64,000 nt of DNA from Typha latifolia (lineage: Eukaryota > Streptophyta > Magnoliopsida > Poales > Typhaceae), in the NCBI GenBank assembly GCA_019914945.1, contig CM034101.1, positions 4,227,188 to 4,291,187 of the forward strand, in the 5' to 3' direction. Shown piece after piece: positions 48,501 to 58,078 of this stretch; within the stretch, counting starts at the first letter, position 1; each line of letters begins with the position of its first letter. The position numbers were made by a program, and so were the translations under genes. The notes under the pieces were generated by a model. The model was not told where the DNA came from and did not search any database. It was given only the letters and a program-made list of their open reading frames with translations.

Positions 48501-50961
48501 GGGAGGGGAAGGGCACGGGGGGTTTAACAAACCCCCCTCCCACCCACCTACCCTCCCTCGGTATTCCCCAACCGAGGGAGGAGACGAAGGGGAGGTGGAG
48601 AGGCGATGGATGGGCGGCGGCGGCACGAGGGGCGGCGGCGCAGCCGCGGAGACAGCGGCGGCACGGCACGAGGCCGGCGGCGCAGCGCAGAGGCGGCGGC
48701 GGCAAGGGTCCGGCACAGCACGAGGCCGAGGAGGGGAAGGAGAAAGGGAAGAAAAGAAGGAGGTTTACCGGAGGGGGGGGAGTCGGTGAGTCGGCGGCTA
48801 TCGGCAGCTGTCGGCGGCTATCGGCGACCACGAGGGAGGGAGAGAGAAGAAGAAGAGAGGCTGCGGTGAGGGAAGGAAGGGATAAGGGAGATGGGGGAAT
48901 GGTGGCGTGCACGGCAAGGAAGGGAAGAGAAGAAGAAAAGGAAAGAGGGAGGGTGGCAGGGTGGCAGGCCGACGCACGTGCTCGGCACGTGCGTCGGTCA
49001 GGGGAAATTTTTTTTTTTTTTTTTTTAAATTGGCGTGTTACAATACCGGTTTTGTGCAGCCTGTGGGAGGACAGCTCCTCCAACTACCTTTCGACCAACA
49101 TTTGGAAGAACACACTCACTGCTCCTAAGGTCAAAATCTCTCTATGGAATGTTTAGCTAGTGCACTTCCCTTAAGAAGCACCCTAATGAAAGACTAGTGG
49201 GTCTCGCAAAGGAATGCCCGTTCTGTTCCAGCAAGACCGAAACCCTCGAGCCTCTTAGAGTGCAGCTTTGTCAGAGCCGTGTGGTTTTGTAGCTACTTTG
49301 GATTTAGGATGGATGGCCCTTCATCTAAATCTAATATGACGATATGCTTTAGGATCCTTTGGGAAGTGTGGAAAGCTTTTTTTTTTATCATTCATGAGCT
49401 CGAAGGCTAAATATGGGCTGGATAAATGACTAACTCTACCTAGATACACAGACACTTAGTCTCTACCAAGCTTTTAGCTGCCTAGTCTAGGCTTTAAGCC
49501 ATATGCGTCGCCGAACAATTGCTCTGAACTTAACGCCGCCGAGACTTGCTCCAAGTTGTTGCATAACCAAGCTGATTCTCTGAGCTAACCGCACTGCCGA
49601 ACTATCAACCAAATTGAGCCAAGCCACCCAACCACCAACCACTAAATAATTTCTCCATAATATTATTTGGGGTTGGAGTTGAATTCATAACCTCTTTTGT
49701 TATGGAGAAGATACCTACCAATTTTACTAGAGTTGATTGGTGAAGTATAGAAAACATGCTGCTGAAAGGTGATCAAATGGTCCTCGCGGCAGTAATAGCA
49801 AAAGCTTGTATTAACGATACATTGACATGCGTAAAGAAGATAATCCTCAGCAACTGGGCTCTCTCCACGAATTGCACTACACATGCCCATCAGATTCTGC
49901 TCTTATTTGCCGGACGGGCGCTGCATGGGATGGTGAAGTCAAGGGCGGTGTGGTGTTGTTCGTGTTCAGCCAAAAAGCCAAGGCAAAAATTGGCCAGACT
50001 TCCTTCCTAATTGCATGCCCTAGTGTGCTCTGGGCATTCTTGATGGAATCAAGTTCCTCTCAAAGGCTCGCGATGATGTCAACAAGTGGCTGTTCAACAA
50101 TAGCCAACTAGCTATTCTTTCTATCACCTTCTCAATGAATGTAGGCACTGGACATCTTGCTATCCCCCTCCATTAACATAGGTTTCACTAGTCATTCAAA
50201 CAACTTATATGCGCACCAATTAGCCCGTCACACCATCCACCATTGTGAGACAGTGGTCTGGACAGGCTCTTGTTTGGACAAAATAGATAGCAACGCTCTC
50301 TAATTGAATGCAGTCTACAAACATTCCTAGCTTAAAAAAAAATCGTGCGTGGAGGTTTCTGCATTAAACTTACGTGAACTCACACCTGCTCATATGAGAC
50401 CCCCAACACCGAGGCAAAATACAAGGTCGATGCATGCATGTCTTTGCTCTCAGGACCGGCAACCTTAAATTAAACCAAGTGTAATTTGATTAATTTTGTA
50501 GCTTTGGCAATGCCATCTCTCTCTCTCTCTCAAATTCGAAGTACCTTCCTTTATTTGTACCATTTAACTTTCTTATCGTCCTAACTTATACGCAATTGAT
50601 CGACAGAGGTTGATCTTAAAATAAAAGATCAGCATACTCATTTTGTTTTACATCAACTAATCATAGAAGTATTTTTTTTTTTTTTGGGTGAAAATATTAT
50701 GTCTTATGCTTTCATCTCTTTCTCACCCTCACCTTTTAGACATTGCAAAAATTATAAAGAGAAATGATATAGTACGCAAAATAGTCCAAAGTTCAAAATT
50801 TTGAGTGAAAAATTATTTTTACAGATAATTTTTATCACAAAAAAAAATGTTTAAAGTAGATTAGAACTATAAGAGAGTTAAGTAATGAAAATAAAATATT
50901 AGAGAGAAACTTTGGAATTTGATCAGAGTGAAATATATTTTTCCATATATATATATGACAG

Positions 50962-51470
50962 ATAACAACACCTAAAAAGTAGCTGAGTGAAGAATTAATT
51001 ATTGATTTTAATATTGAATTATTTTCACTGAAAGTGATTTTAACATATTTCTTATCTATGTTGTCCAATAGATTTGAAACAGTCCTACTTTGAAAAAGAA
51101 ACTTCATATATATATTGAGTCTGTGATTGTAATCCTTACGAATATTCTTTCTCAAATATGCTACGTTCACAAACAATAACAATTTGGATATCACTATCGC
51201 TGTTTGAATTAGATCATTAACACTAACAATAATAATTTCAATAGATAGTTATAACCTAATAATAACTAATAACAACACCTAAAAAATAGCCGAGTGAACA
51301 ATTGTTGATTTCAATAGCAAATTGCTTTCTTCAAAAGCAATTCTACCTATATTTGACCTATATTGTTCAATAAATTTGAAACAGTCCTAGTTTGAAAAAA
51401 AAAAACATGTATATATATAATATATATATTGAGTATGTGATTATAAATTTTATATCTTTCTCAAATATGT
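50962..51470. repeat. Diverged tandem duplication, period ~307 bp
   Basis: Units at 50962-51160 and 51269-51470 share ATAACAACACCTAAAAA, then GAAACAGTCCTA(C/G)TTTGAAAAA, then ATATTGAGT and TTTCTCAAATATG in the same order. Substitutions and indels are frequent. Confidence 0.8.
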
Positions 51471-52159
51471 GGTACTACTGTAGACTTGTAGTCGTCGAAT
51501 GGTATACTTTTAAATTCGGAAAAGTCTCATTCCAAATTACATGAAGTAAAGTAGGACTGTTCTATCTTTTTTTTCCTTTTATCTTTTTCTATATTAAGAT
51601 CAACTTCTCCAGAAGGCCGCAACTAGTGATTCAGAAATGCTAAAAATTTTCTATGAAAAGTTTCTACTTCATCTCTTACATATAACACCTCCTTTGCTTG
51701 ACCAGGGTGAGGGATAAGTCTTCTTTTCGAGCACACATATATTAAGCTATCAAGTACTCGTTAGAATTTGCCAAAAATATGAATGTCACACGAAACTTCC
51801 AGTAAACCAAATGACTATGATAGCATAAGAAAAGTCCAACCCACTACCTCTTTTTATTTTTGCCTCGTTTCTAACCAGTTCAAGAGGGGTTCCTAAACTC
51901 AAAACAAACAAGGCCGCAAATGGAATATGAATGACTTATTCTAGAATAAGCATAGTAACTAAGTAACAATTTACATTGTTCTAGTGTACTAATTTAACAT
52001 TCTCTCTCATCTTATTATATACAATTTTAAAAAAATATTAATTTATTAATAACATAAGTTAACAGTTTTACTCTTTGAAATGACAGTACATAATTATCGG
52101 TCATATCAGCTACAGTTACTATACTCTCTCTCTCTCTCCTTATTCTATTCTCTTTGAAG

Positions 52160-52460
52160 ACAGCTCTATGTACTTGCACAGTGCAAGGTATTACCCCACA
52201 TACCTGAGTATTAGGCTATAACCCTGCACAAATTCTACATCTTCTCACATACCCGAGCAATGGGTATTACCACACATACCCACATTGTACGGGATATTAC
52301 CTTGCATACCCAAACGTGGGGTTATAACCTAGAATACTCGCATAGTGTAGGGTTATAACCCTGCACAAACGCTGCATTTTCCCATATATCCGTAGTGCAA
52401 GATATTACCCTACATACTCAAGTGCAAAGTTATAACCATACATACCCGCATAATGTGGGA
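52160..52460. repeat. Degenerate minisatellite with TTATAACC/TATTACC words
   Basis: About 300 bp built from variants of AGTGCAAGGTATTACCCTACATACCC and GGTTATAACC, repeated at irregular 30-50 bp steps. It contains the 14-bp perfect palindrome AGGGTTATAACCCT at 52349-52362. Confidence 0.7.
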
Positions 52461-53235
52461 AAACTTGCAAATATTAACTTTTCTTTTTCATCAACAATGC
52501 GGAGAAGTATGTATTAAATACAATATAATGTGGGTTTATGAAGTTCGTTAAGTCTACCGTTCTAATAAAAAATATTATTTACTATTACTATTTACTATAT
52601 ACTAAGAGTATTTCTGTAATTTAGTTTAAAACATTATCAATTCCCAATTTACTAGCCCTCACATTTTACATCAAGAGAGCCACTTGCTGGATGATGGTTA
52701 AAGATTATAACTTTTCCACTTAAACTGTAACACCCCATTTAAAAAAAAAAAAAAAAAAAAAAATTCCCCTGACCGAGGCACGTGCGTCGGTCTGCCACCC
52801 TGCCACCCTCCCTCTTTCCTTTTCTTCTTCTCTTCCCTTCCTTGCCGTGCACGCCACTATTTCCCCATCTCCCTTATCCCTTCCTTCCCTCACCGCAGCC
52901 TCTCTTCTTCTTCTCTCTCCCTCCCTCGTGGTCGCCGATAGCCGCCGACAGCCGCCGACTCGCCGACTCCCCCCCCTCCGGTAAACCTCCTTCTTTTCTT
53001 CCCTTTCTCCTTCCCCTCCTCGGCCTCGTGCTGTGCCGGACCCTTGCCGCCGCCGCCGCGGCTGCGCCGCCGCCCGTGCCGTGCCGCCGCTGCCTCTGCG
53101 CGCCGCGCCTCGTGCCGCGCCGCCGCAGCCCCATCGCCTCTCCACCTCCCCTTCGTCTCCTCCCTCGGTTGGGGATTACCGAGGGAGGGTGGGTAGGTGG
53201 GAAGGGGGGTTTGTTAAACCCCCGTGCCCTTCCTC

Positions 53236-53510
53236 CCCTTGGTGGGCTGCGGTCATACCGCGCCCCACCGATCCCCCGGGTGGGGCGCGGTCGACGCAGC
53301 CCCACCGAGAAAGCTTGGGTGGGCTGCGGTCAGACGCAGCCCACCGAGCCCCCTTGGTGGGCTGCGGTCCAGACCCCAGCCCACTAGGCTTGGGTTGGGT
53401 GGGCTGCAGACCGCAGCCCACCAACCAAGCCTTTGGTGGGCTGTGGTTGGACCCAGCCCACTTCGGCCAAACTTGTGGGCTGCAGTCCAATTGCAGCCCA
53501 CCTTGGCCCT
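53236..53510. repeat. Tandem palindrome array inside LTR copy 2
   Basis: About six to seven successive units of GGTGGGCTGCGG(T/A)C...G(A/T)CCGCAGCCCACC. Each is an imperfect inverted repeat; spacing is ~40 bp. Each half site includes TGGGCT, the plant Site II (TCP) core. Confidence 0.8.
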
Positions 53511-55195
53511 TTGACTATTAGGTTAGGTTTGAGTCTACCTATTGCCTCTAGCCTAGCCCTTTTGGGTCCATTTGGACCCTATAACTCTGTTTATCATTTT
53601 CACCTAATTTGATTAGCCTGATCCTTAATTTTGGGATAATATAAGATTCCTAGGATACCCTTGACTCGTACCAAACATAAATGTGCTAATAAGATAGTTA
53701 ATTCTATTAGTTCGCTAATGACTTTACTTGCAAGGACTGACACCGCGTGAGGAAGATTTTGGGATCCCGGACTAGCTGACGAGTTTTACCTTACCGTGGA
53801 GACCTCCCAGGCGAGTAGAGTTATACAAATCTAGAATAACATGATACAGTAGGAAATGTCAGTATTAATGCATGCAGTTGGTACTCCCTGTTATATCTTT
53901 TGCATATGTAGTTATTTATAATCTGTTCAGTATAGTATCATGAGAAAGATAATGTGTATGATAATGCTTTACATGTGTCCTGTATGGTATACCGTTGCAT
54001 AGATGTATGATTGCTGTGGATATGGACTGTAATGATCATGATGACTATAACATGCTTTATACACGCATAAACACTGCACCACTTCCACCTATCATTAGTA
54101 GTCGAATTCTGACTAGGCAGTACCCCTACTCACTCAGCCCAGGGTTAAGGGCAGAGTGTATCATATATGTCTATACTATTAGCGGCCTACACCTGAGGTC
54201 GGGAAGCCTGTGTGGCATTCAGGTAGTTATACTGCATAGTCAGGACTAGATTATAATGATAGAAGAATATGATTGTGAGGCGGGGATATAACTCTCTAGC
54301 GGTACCCGACGACGCAGGTTAGGGCGTTCGTTGATGAGCCGAGGGCTCTCGATTCTCCGCCGAGGCGGTGATGATTTAGAGAGAGTGAGATATGGGCTTA
54401 CGACCGGGGTCCTGAGTCTGATGGCCACAGACAACCGGTCACATGTAGTGTCGCCATACACGTGTAGGTGACATTACCGCTAGATGTGTATATATCCCCC
54501 CTCGATGTATGTGATGATGGATGATTGTTTCGTAGGAGTATTTACCCTGTGTGGTGAATAGCTCGGTGAGCGATGATAAGTATGATTATTGTTTTGGTAG
54601 ACATGAGATGACTAAACTGCTATTTTATTGCTATGCATAGCATGTAAACCTATGATTGAGATGTGTACGAATAAGAGATTGCCTCAAACTTTATATCTGT
54701 GTGAACTGATCATAATATGTTTGGTAAACTAGCATGTTCCAAGATAGTGATTGGTAATCTTTATCAAATGCATTGACTTAGTTAATTGGGGTAAGTCATT
54801 TTAAATAAGCATGTCGTTATCGTTAGCAAATTTAGGCATACATTGGATATACACCTGTGATGTCATTATTTTAGATTGTATGAATCCTACTCGCTGGGCT
54901 GTAAGCTCACCCTCGTGGCATATTATTTCAGAGCTAGGGGACGCAGGTGCGGGTAGCGAGGAGTAGCCGCCTCCTTTCTTTTTAGTACGTATGTAGTTGT
55001 ATTAAGCCCCTGCGAGGGTATGATGTTGACGTTGTATCTTTTTGGACTTTAACATAGTATTTTGGATTGTATATTTGGAAGGCTTGTTGTGGCCTGTGGA
55101 ACTTGTATCCGGACTCCTTTAGTAGAGTTAATTATGGTGAATTTGTGTGGTTGTGTGCCTTGTGAAATTCTTGTACTGACAGGTCATGTGATGTA

Positions 55196-55221
55196 CCGCG
55201 TGGGAGGATTTACCCACGCGG
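55196..55221. repeat. Conserved 9-bp hairpin near the LTR end (copy 2)
   Basis: CCGCGTGGG-8-CCCACGCGG, 33-58 bp before the terminal CA. Identical stem to copy 1. Confidence 0.85.
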
Positions 55222-55259
55222 TTTACACGTGTATTTGGAGGTTTGGGTGTTTCATAAAC

Positions 55260-55833
55260 TATTTTTCTCTAAATTAATCCCAATACTCCCTTCTTAAGTT
55301 ACATTCTTTTATATATAATATTGACTGATGCAGCACACTATAGCCAATGGGCATGCGTTTACATTCCTAAAAATCTTGAATTTATTTGATGGCCAGAATT
55401 ATTCCTACTTCGTTCTAAACAATAAGATTATCTGAAATGAAATCAGTGAGTTTTATTTTAATAAAATGAAATCCATCTAAAATTGTCTCCAAGTCCTTTT
55501 GACTTTTGTACTTTTATAATGAGAGAGATCAGACGGGTGCCGTGTTCTCTTGGACTCTTCCCCAATCAAAGGTCACAACTTTATATGCTTCGACTTCTAG
55601 CCCAAATTTCTGATAACCGTTACCATATTTATAAAGTTCCATATCAGGATGTCATTACTAACTCCACTCTTAAGGCTGGAAATTGGAAGAAGTCATCATC
55701 CTACATGGATATATAACAGTGAGAGGTTTGAAAAATTCAAACGTAACCCATGACTTAGACCAGGGCCAAAATTATTATATCACGTTTCATTATATATATG
55801 TGTTTTACCTGAGTTATTTGCTACTGCTACAAG
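55260..55833. other. NAC promoter region
   Basis: Sequence between the solo LTR and the NAC TATA box. A 77-codon open frame at 55,483 has no recognised family and is not called as a gene. Confidence 0.55.
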
Positions 55834-55841
55834 TATATATA
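55834..55841 (+). promoter_or_regulatory. TATA box of the NAC gene
   Basis: TATATATA lies 49 bp before the last base preceding ATG 55890. Transcription would start near 55,865, giving a short leader. Confidence 0.6.
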
Positions 55842-55889
55842 CATGCTACAACCTAAGCAGAGCATTAACTTAGTACTAGAACAAAAAAG

Positions 55890-56932
55890 ATGGAAGAAGA
55901 CATGAGAAGTATTCAGACTGGTGCAAGAGGAGAAGAAGTATTAATGATAGAAGAAGAGGACTTCATGCTTCCCGGGTTTCGATTTCATCCCACCGACGAA
56001 GAGCTCGTCGCGTTCTATCTCCGGCGAAAGGTGGAGAAGAAGAGGATTAACATGGAGATCATCAAACAATTAGATATCTACAAGTATGATCCATGGGATC
56101 TCTCAAGTAAGTTGACATCTATACACCATTGCTTGCCTTGAAGGATGCCAAAGAAGTAATGGATTTATTATTATTATTAATTTCTACCTTGCGATGCATG
56201 CAGAAGCTAGCACGGTTACAGGAGAGAAGGAATTATACTTCTTTTGTCTGAGGGGAAGGAAGTATAAGAATAGTATCAGGCCTAACCGGGTTACCGGATC
56301 CGGGTTTTGGAAGGCAACCGGTATCGATCGGCCGATCTACTCATCTGATACCGGTGACTGTGTTGGCCTAAAGAAGTCCTTGGTCTATTACAGAGGGAGT
56401 GCAGGAAAGGGTTCTAAGACTGACTGGATGATGCACGAATTCCGCCTTCCCTCGGGTCTCAAAGACGAGAGCAATAGCCCTAGCATGCAAGAAGCAGTGA
56501 GTAGTAGTTCATCAATAAAAGATCTTCTCTTTTTATTTTTTCTGTGTGATTAATTTATTAAAAAGCTTCTCTTTGTTAATGATGGTCACGTAGGAAATCT
56601 GGACGGTATGTCGAATCTTTAAGAGGAACCTGTCAAAAAGGAAGTATGTGCAACCAGTTCAAGGTAGCAGAGTCTCGAGCCCGAAGACGAGCAGTTTGGA
56701 ATCCGATGCCGGAAATGATCATCAACGCAGCTTGATCTATTTTGATGACAGGAGCCAAACATTTCCAGTCCAGTACTGGAACTCTATACCCCAAACTCCC
56801 TCAGCTACGCTGCATCAAAATGTTGGGAGTAATCCAGCCATGAACATTGAGTTCTTCAAAGATGGCAACTGGGATGAGCTTGATAGGATAATGGAGTTCA
56901 TGATGGATACCGGTGTAGCTTATGCCAGCTGA
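55890..56932 (+). CDS. NAC transcription factor, JUB1/ANAC042-like
   Basis: A 282-residue DNA-binding regulator. Three exons: 55890..56106, 56204..56496 and 56594..56932, with in-frame GT-AG junctions. The NAC domain covers about residues 26-190. Subdomain A is [70 protein letters not shown]...[29 protein letters not shown] and [13 protein letters not shown]. The intron pattern is the standard NAC one. The [11 protein letters not shown] and [16 protein letters not shown] wording matches the JUNGBRUNNEN1/ANAC042 group, which controls ageing and stress responses (family knowledge). The divergent C-terminal part (WNSIPQTP..., [14 protein letters not shown]) is the likely activation region. Its start lies 636 bp from a same-sense solo LTR, and another LTR begins 1.1 kb downstream. 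Confidence 0.92.
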
Positions 56933-58078
56933 TTGTCTCCACCCCAGACTGCAGGATTATTTTTCGGAAGCAGCAAGAATCATCCGCTAATGGTTGGATT
57001 TGCAGCTAGCCAAACAAAAGCTGCCAAGTAAATTAATTAACCTACTGCAGGAAACTCCTGCTGTAATCTGATATGAAGGGTAGCTAGGTTCTTAACTGAA
57101 AACATCTTCTTTCCTAGCTAATTCCTGTCTGTAAATAAGTACTGAGATGCAGCAAATTGAGATGGTAGTTGTTCCAATAAATATCGTGAATAAGGAATTA
57201 TCTGCACAGTGCTAAAATAATCACGTACGTGGGAGTATTGGCTTGAGTTTGTAATAAAATATTTCAGATCAACTTCAGTTTGACTATAATAAAAATGTCC
57301 TCGTTCAATTAAATGTGAACAAGGTCAGGATTCACGTGGTGTGGACGTGGAGTTCTCTATACTCTAAAAAGAACAAGAATAAGAACACCATTCAAGTTTG
57401 GTAGACTCATCGAGCAATTAATGTACGTCTCTATCTGATTCAGTATTGACCTCTTTATCAGTTGATTTAGAAATTAGAACACAGCTGAGAAGATAAGATG
57501 CGTAGACCACGTGCATGGATTTTCCATGTAAGACTACTCGCGTCATTGCTTCTATGGACGAGAATATAGAATGCTTTGACGTGGCATTTTGTTAATTTTT
57601 TGGGTCAAAAGAGCCAACTACTTGGTTGGTCTTGAATACTAAAATGGTTGGTCTTGAATACTAAACTCTGATGATGAAACTCCAAGATTTCTTTATTCGT
57701 AAAGGGGTGTTATATTCTCCTGAGTTTTTTTTTTAATATTATCAAATACGACGGCATAGCTTTGTCGACTCCTATCACTGGTTTGGTGGTCTTTGTCTCG
57801 ATGATTGTAGTAGAAAAATTTGTATTTAACACTCTGTTTAATTTTGAACACCTAATTCTGAAATTCTACGTGCACTTATTTTTTTTTCTTGTTTGATATA
57901 CTTTGACTCGGTAAACTGTAAAAAAATCTCTCACAACGTATATATTACGAACATCGAATTAATGATCATTTTATCATCAACTTTACTTTTATTTTCTTTT
58001 CAAGTATAGGGTAAAATAGTTCATTGTATCTATAAAGAGATATTAAGAATCTTTCCTTAATCTTTCTCTGACAAATCT
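56933..58078. other. NAC 3' UTR and gene-free flank
   Basis: NAC 3' UTR followed by AT-rich sequence up to the third solo LTR. A short direct repeat (TGGTTGGTCTTGAATACTAAA) occurs near 57,622 and 57,645. No gene. Confidence 0.55.

Larger units (their letters stand above)
46483..49042 (-). mobile_element. Solo LTR, Tekay/Del-like Ty3-Gypsy (copy 1)
   Basis: A 2,560-bp element starts TGAAACACCC and ends GTGTTACA, with a 5-bp target duplication ATACC at 46478-46482 and 49043-49047. TG...CA ends, the 5-bp duplication and lack of any gag/pol coding or internal long repeats indicate a solo LTR. Read on the minus strand it begins TGTAACACGCC, followed by an A-tract, like LTRs of Tekay/Del chromoviruses (family knowledge, not a search result). 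It sits inside the LINE; removing it and one ATACC copy restores continuous LINE frame. Open frames inside (e.g. 48253-49156) are GC-rich low-complexity shadows. Nearly identical to copy 2 at 52,726. Confidence 0.88.
44483..50343 (+). pseudogene. Degenerate plant L1-type LINE, split by a solo LTR
   Basis: Remnant of the second reading frame of a non-LTR retrotransposon, in two parts: 44483-46482 and 49043-~50343. The first part shows the region ahead of the reverse transcriptase (SRINWLRWGDKNNKFFH near 44,520), NKAPDSDSLTANFYQFFW and LIPK. Further on come an AFVPGR/IIDN-like stretch, LFADD (Phe-Ala-Asp-Asp at 45550-45561) and GGLSIRHPKFINEALILKL. The second part carries the IWK...PKVKISLW zinc-knuckle-adjacent region (49,085-49,155), a CPFC motif and an RNase-H-like tail near 49,890-50,150. 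Many stops and frame changes make it inactive. An A-run at 50,334-50,342 may be the poly(A) end. It lacks the first reading frame and the endonuclease, so it is 5'-truncated. Target duplication not found. The part at ~49,390-49,740 does not read as LINE and may be another insertion. Confidence 0.8.
50344..52725. other. Gene-free stretch between LINE and second solo LTR
   Basis: AT-rich, with an old ~307-bp-period duplication (50,962-51,470), a MITE-like fragment near 51,805-51,916 and a degenerate minisatellite (52,160-52,460). No gene is supported. Confidence 0.6.
52726..55254 (+). mobile_element. Solo LTR, Tekay/Del-like Ty3-Gypsy (copy 2)
   Basis: A 2,529-bp element starts TGTAACACCCC and ends GGGTGTTTCA, with 5-bp target duplication TAAAC at 52721-52725 and 55255-55259. 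It is the reverse-oriented twin of copy 1. By eye about six differences occur over the ~440 bp nearest the GTTTCA end, so roughly 98-99% identity there. An A-tract of about 22 bases follows the TGTAACACC start. The middle is GC-rich with the palindrome array. The 3' part contains GCTGTAAGCTCACCCTCGTG and a T-rich region like the R/U5 side of Tekay LTRs. No protein coding. Sense direction matches the NAC gene whose start is 636 bp downstream. Confidence 0.9.

Noticed and set aside
48253..49156. Several long overlapping open frames on both strands (also 52,720-53,521)
   Set aside because: They lie in the GC-rich middle of the solo LTRs, appear in all frames, and read as Arg/Gly/Pro low complexity without domains. 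They arise from base composition.
49640..49745. Stretch resembling a degenerate tRNA or SINE (GTTGGAGTTGAATTCATAACC)
   Set aside because: No cloverleaf could be folded and no SINE ends or target duplication were seen.
44483..50343. Possible intact autonomous LINE
   Set aside because: Multiple stops and frame changes, loss of the first reading frame and endonuclease, and disruption by the LTR exclude activity.
55483..55716. 77-codon open frame upstream of the NAC gene
   Set aside because: No family signature, no promoter or splice context; most likely chance.
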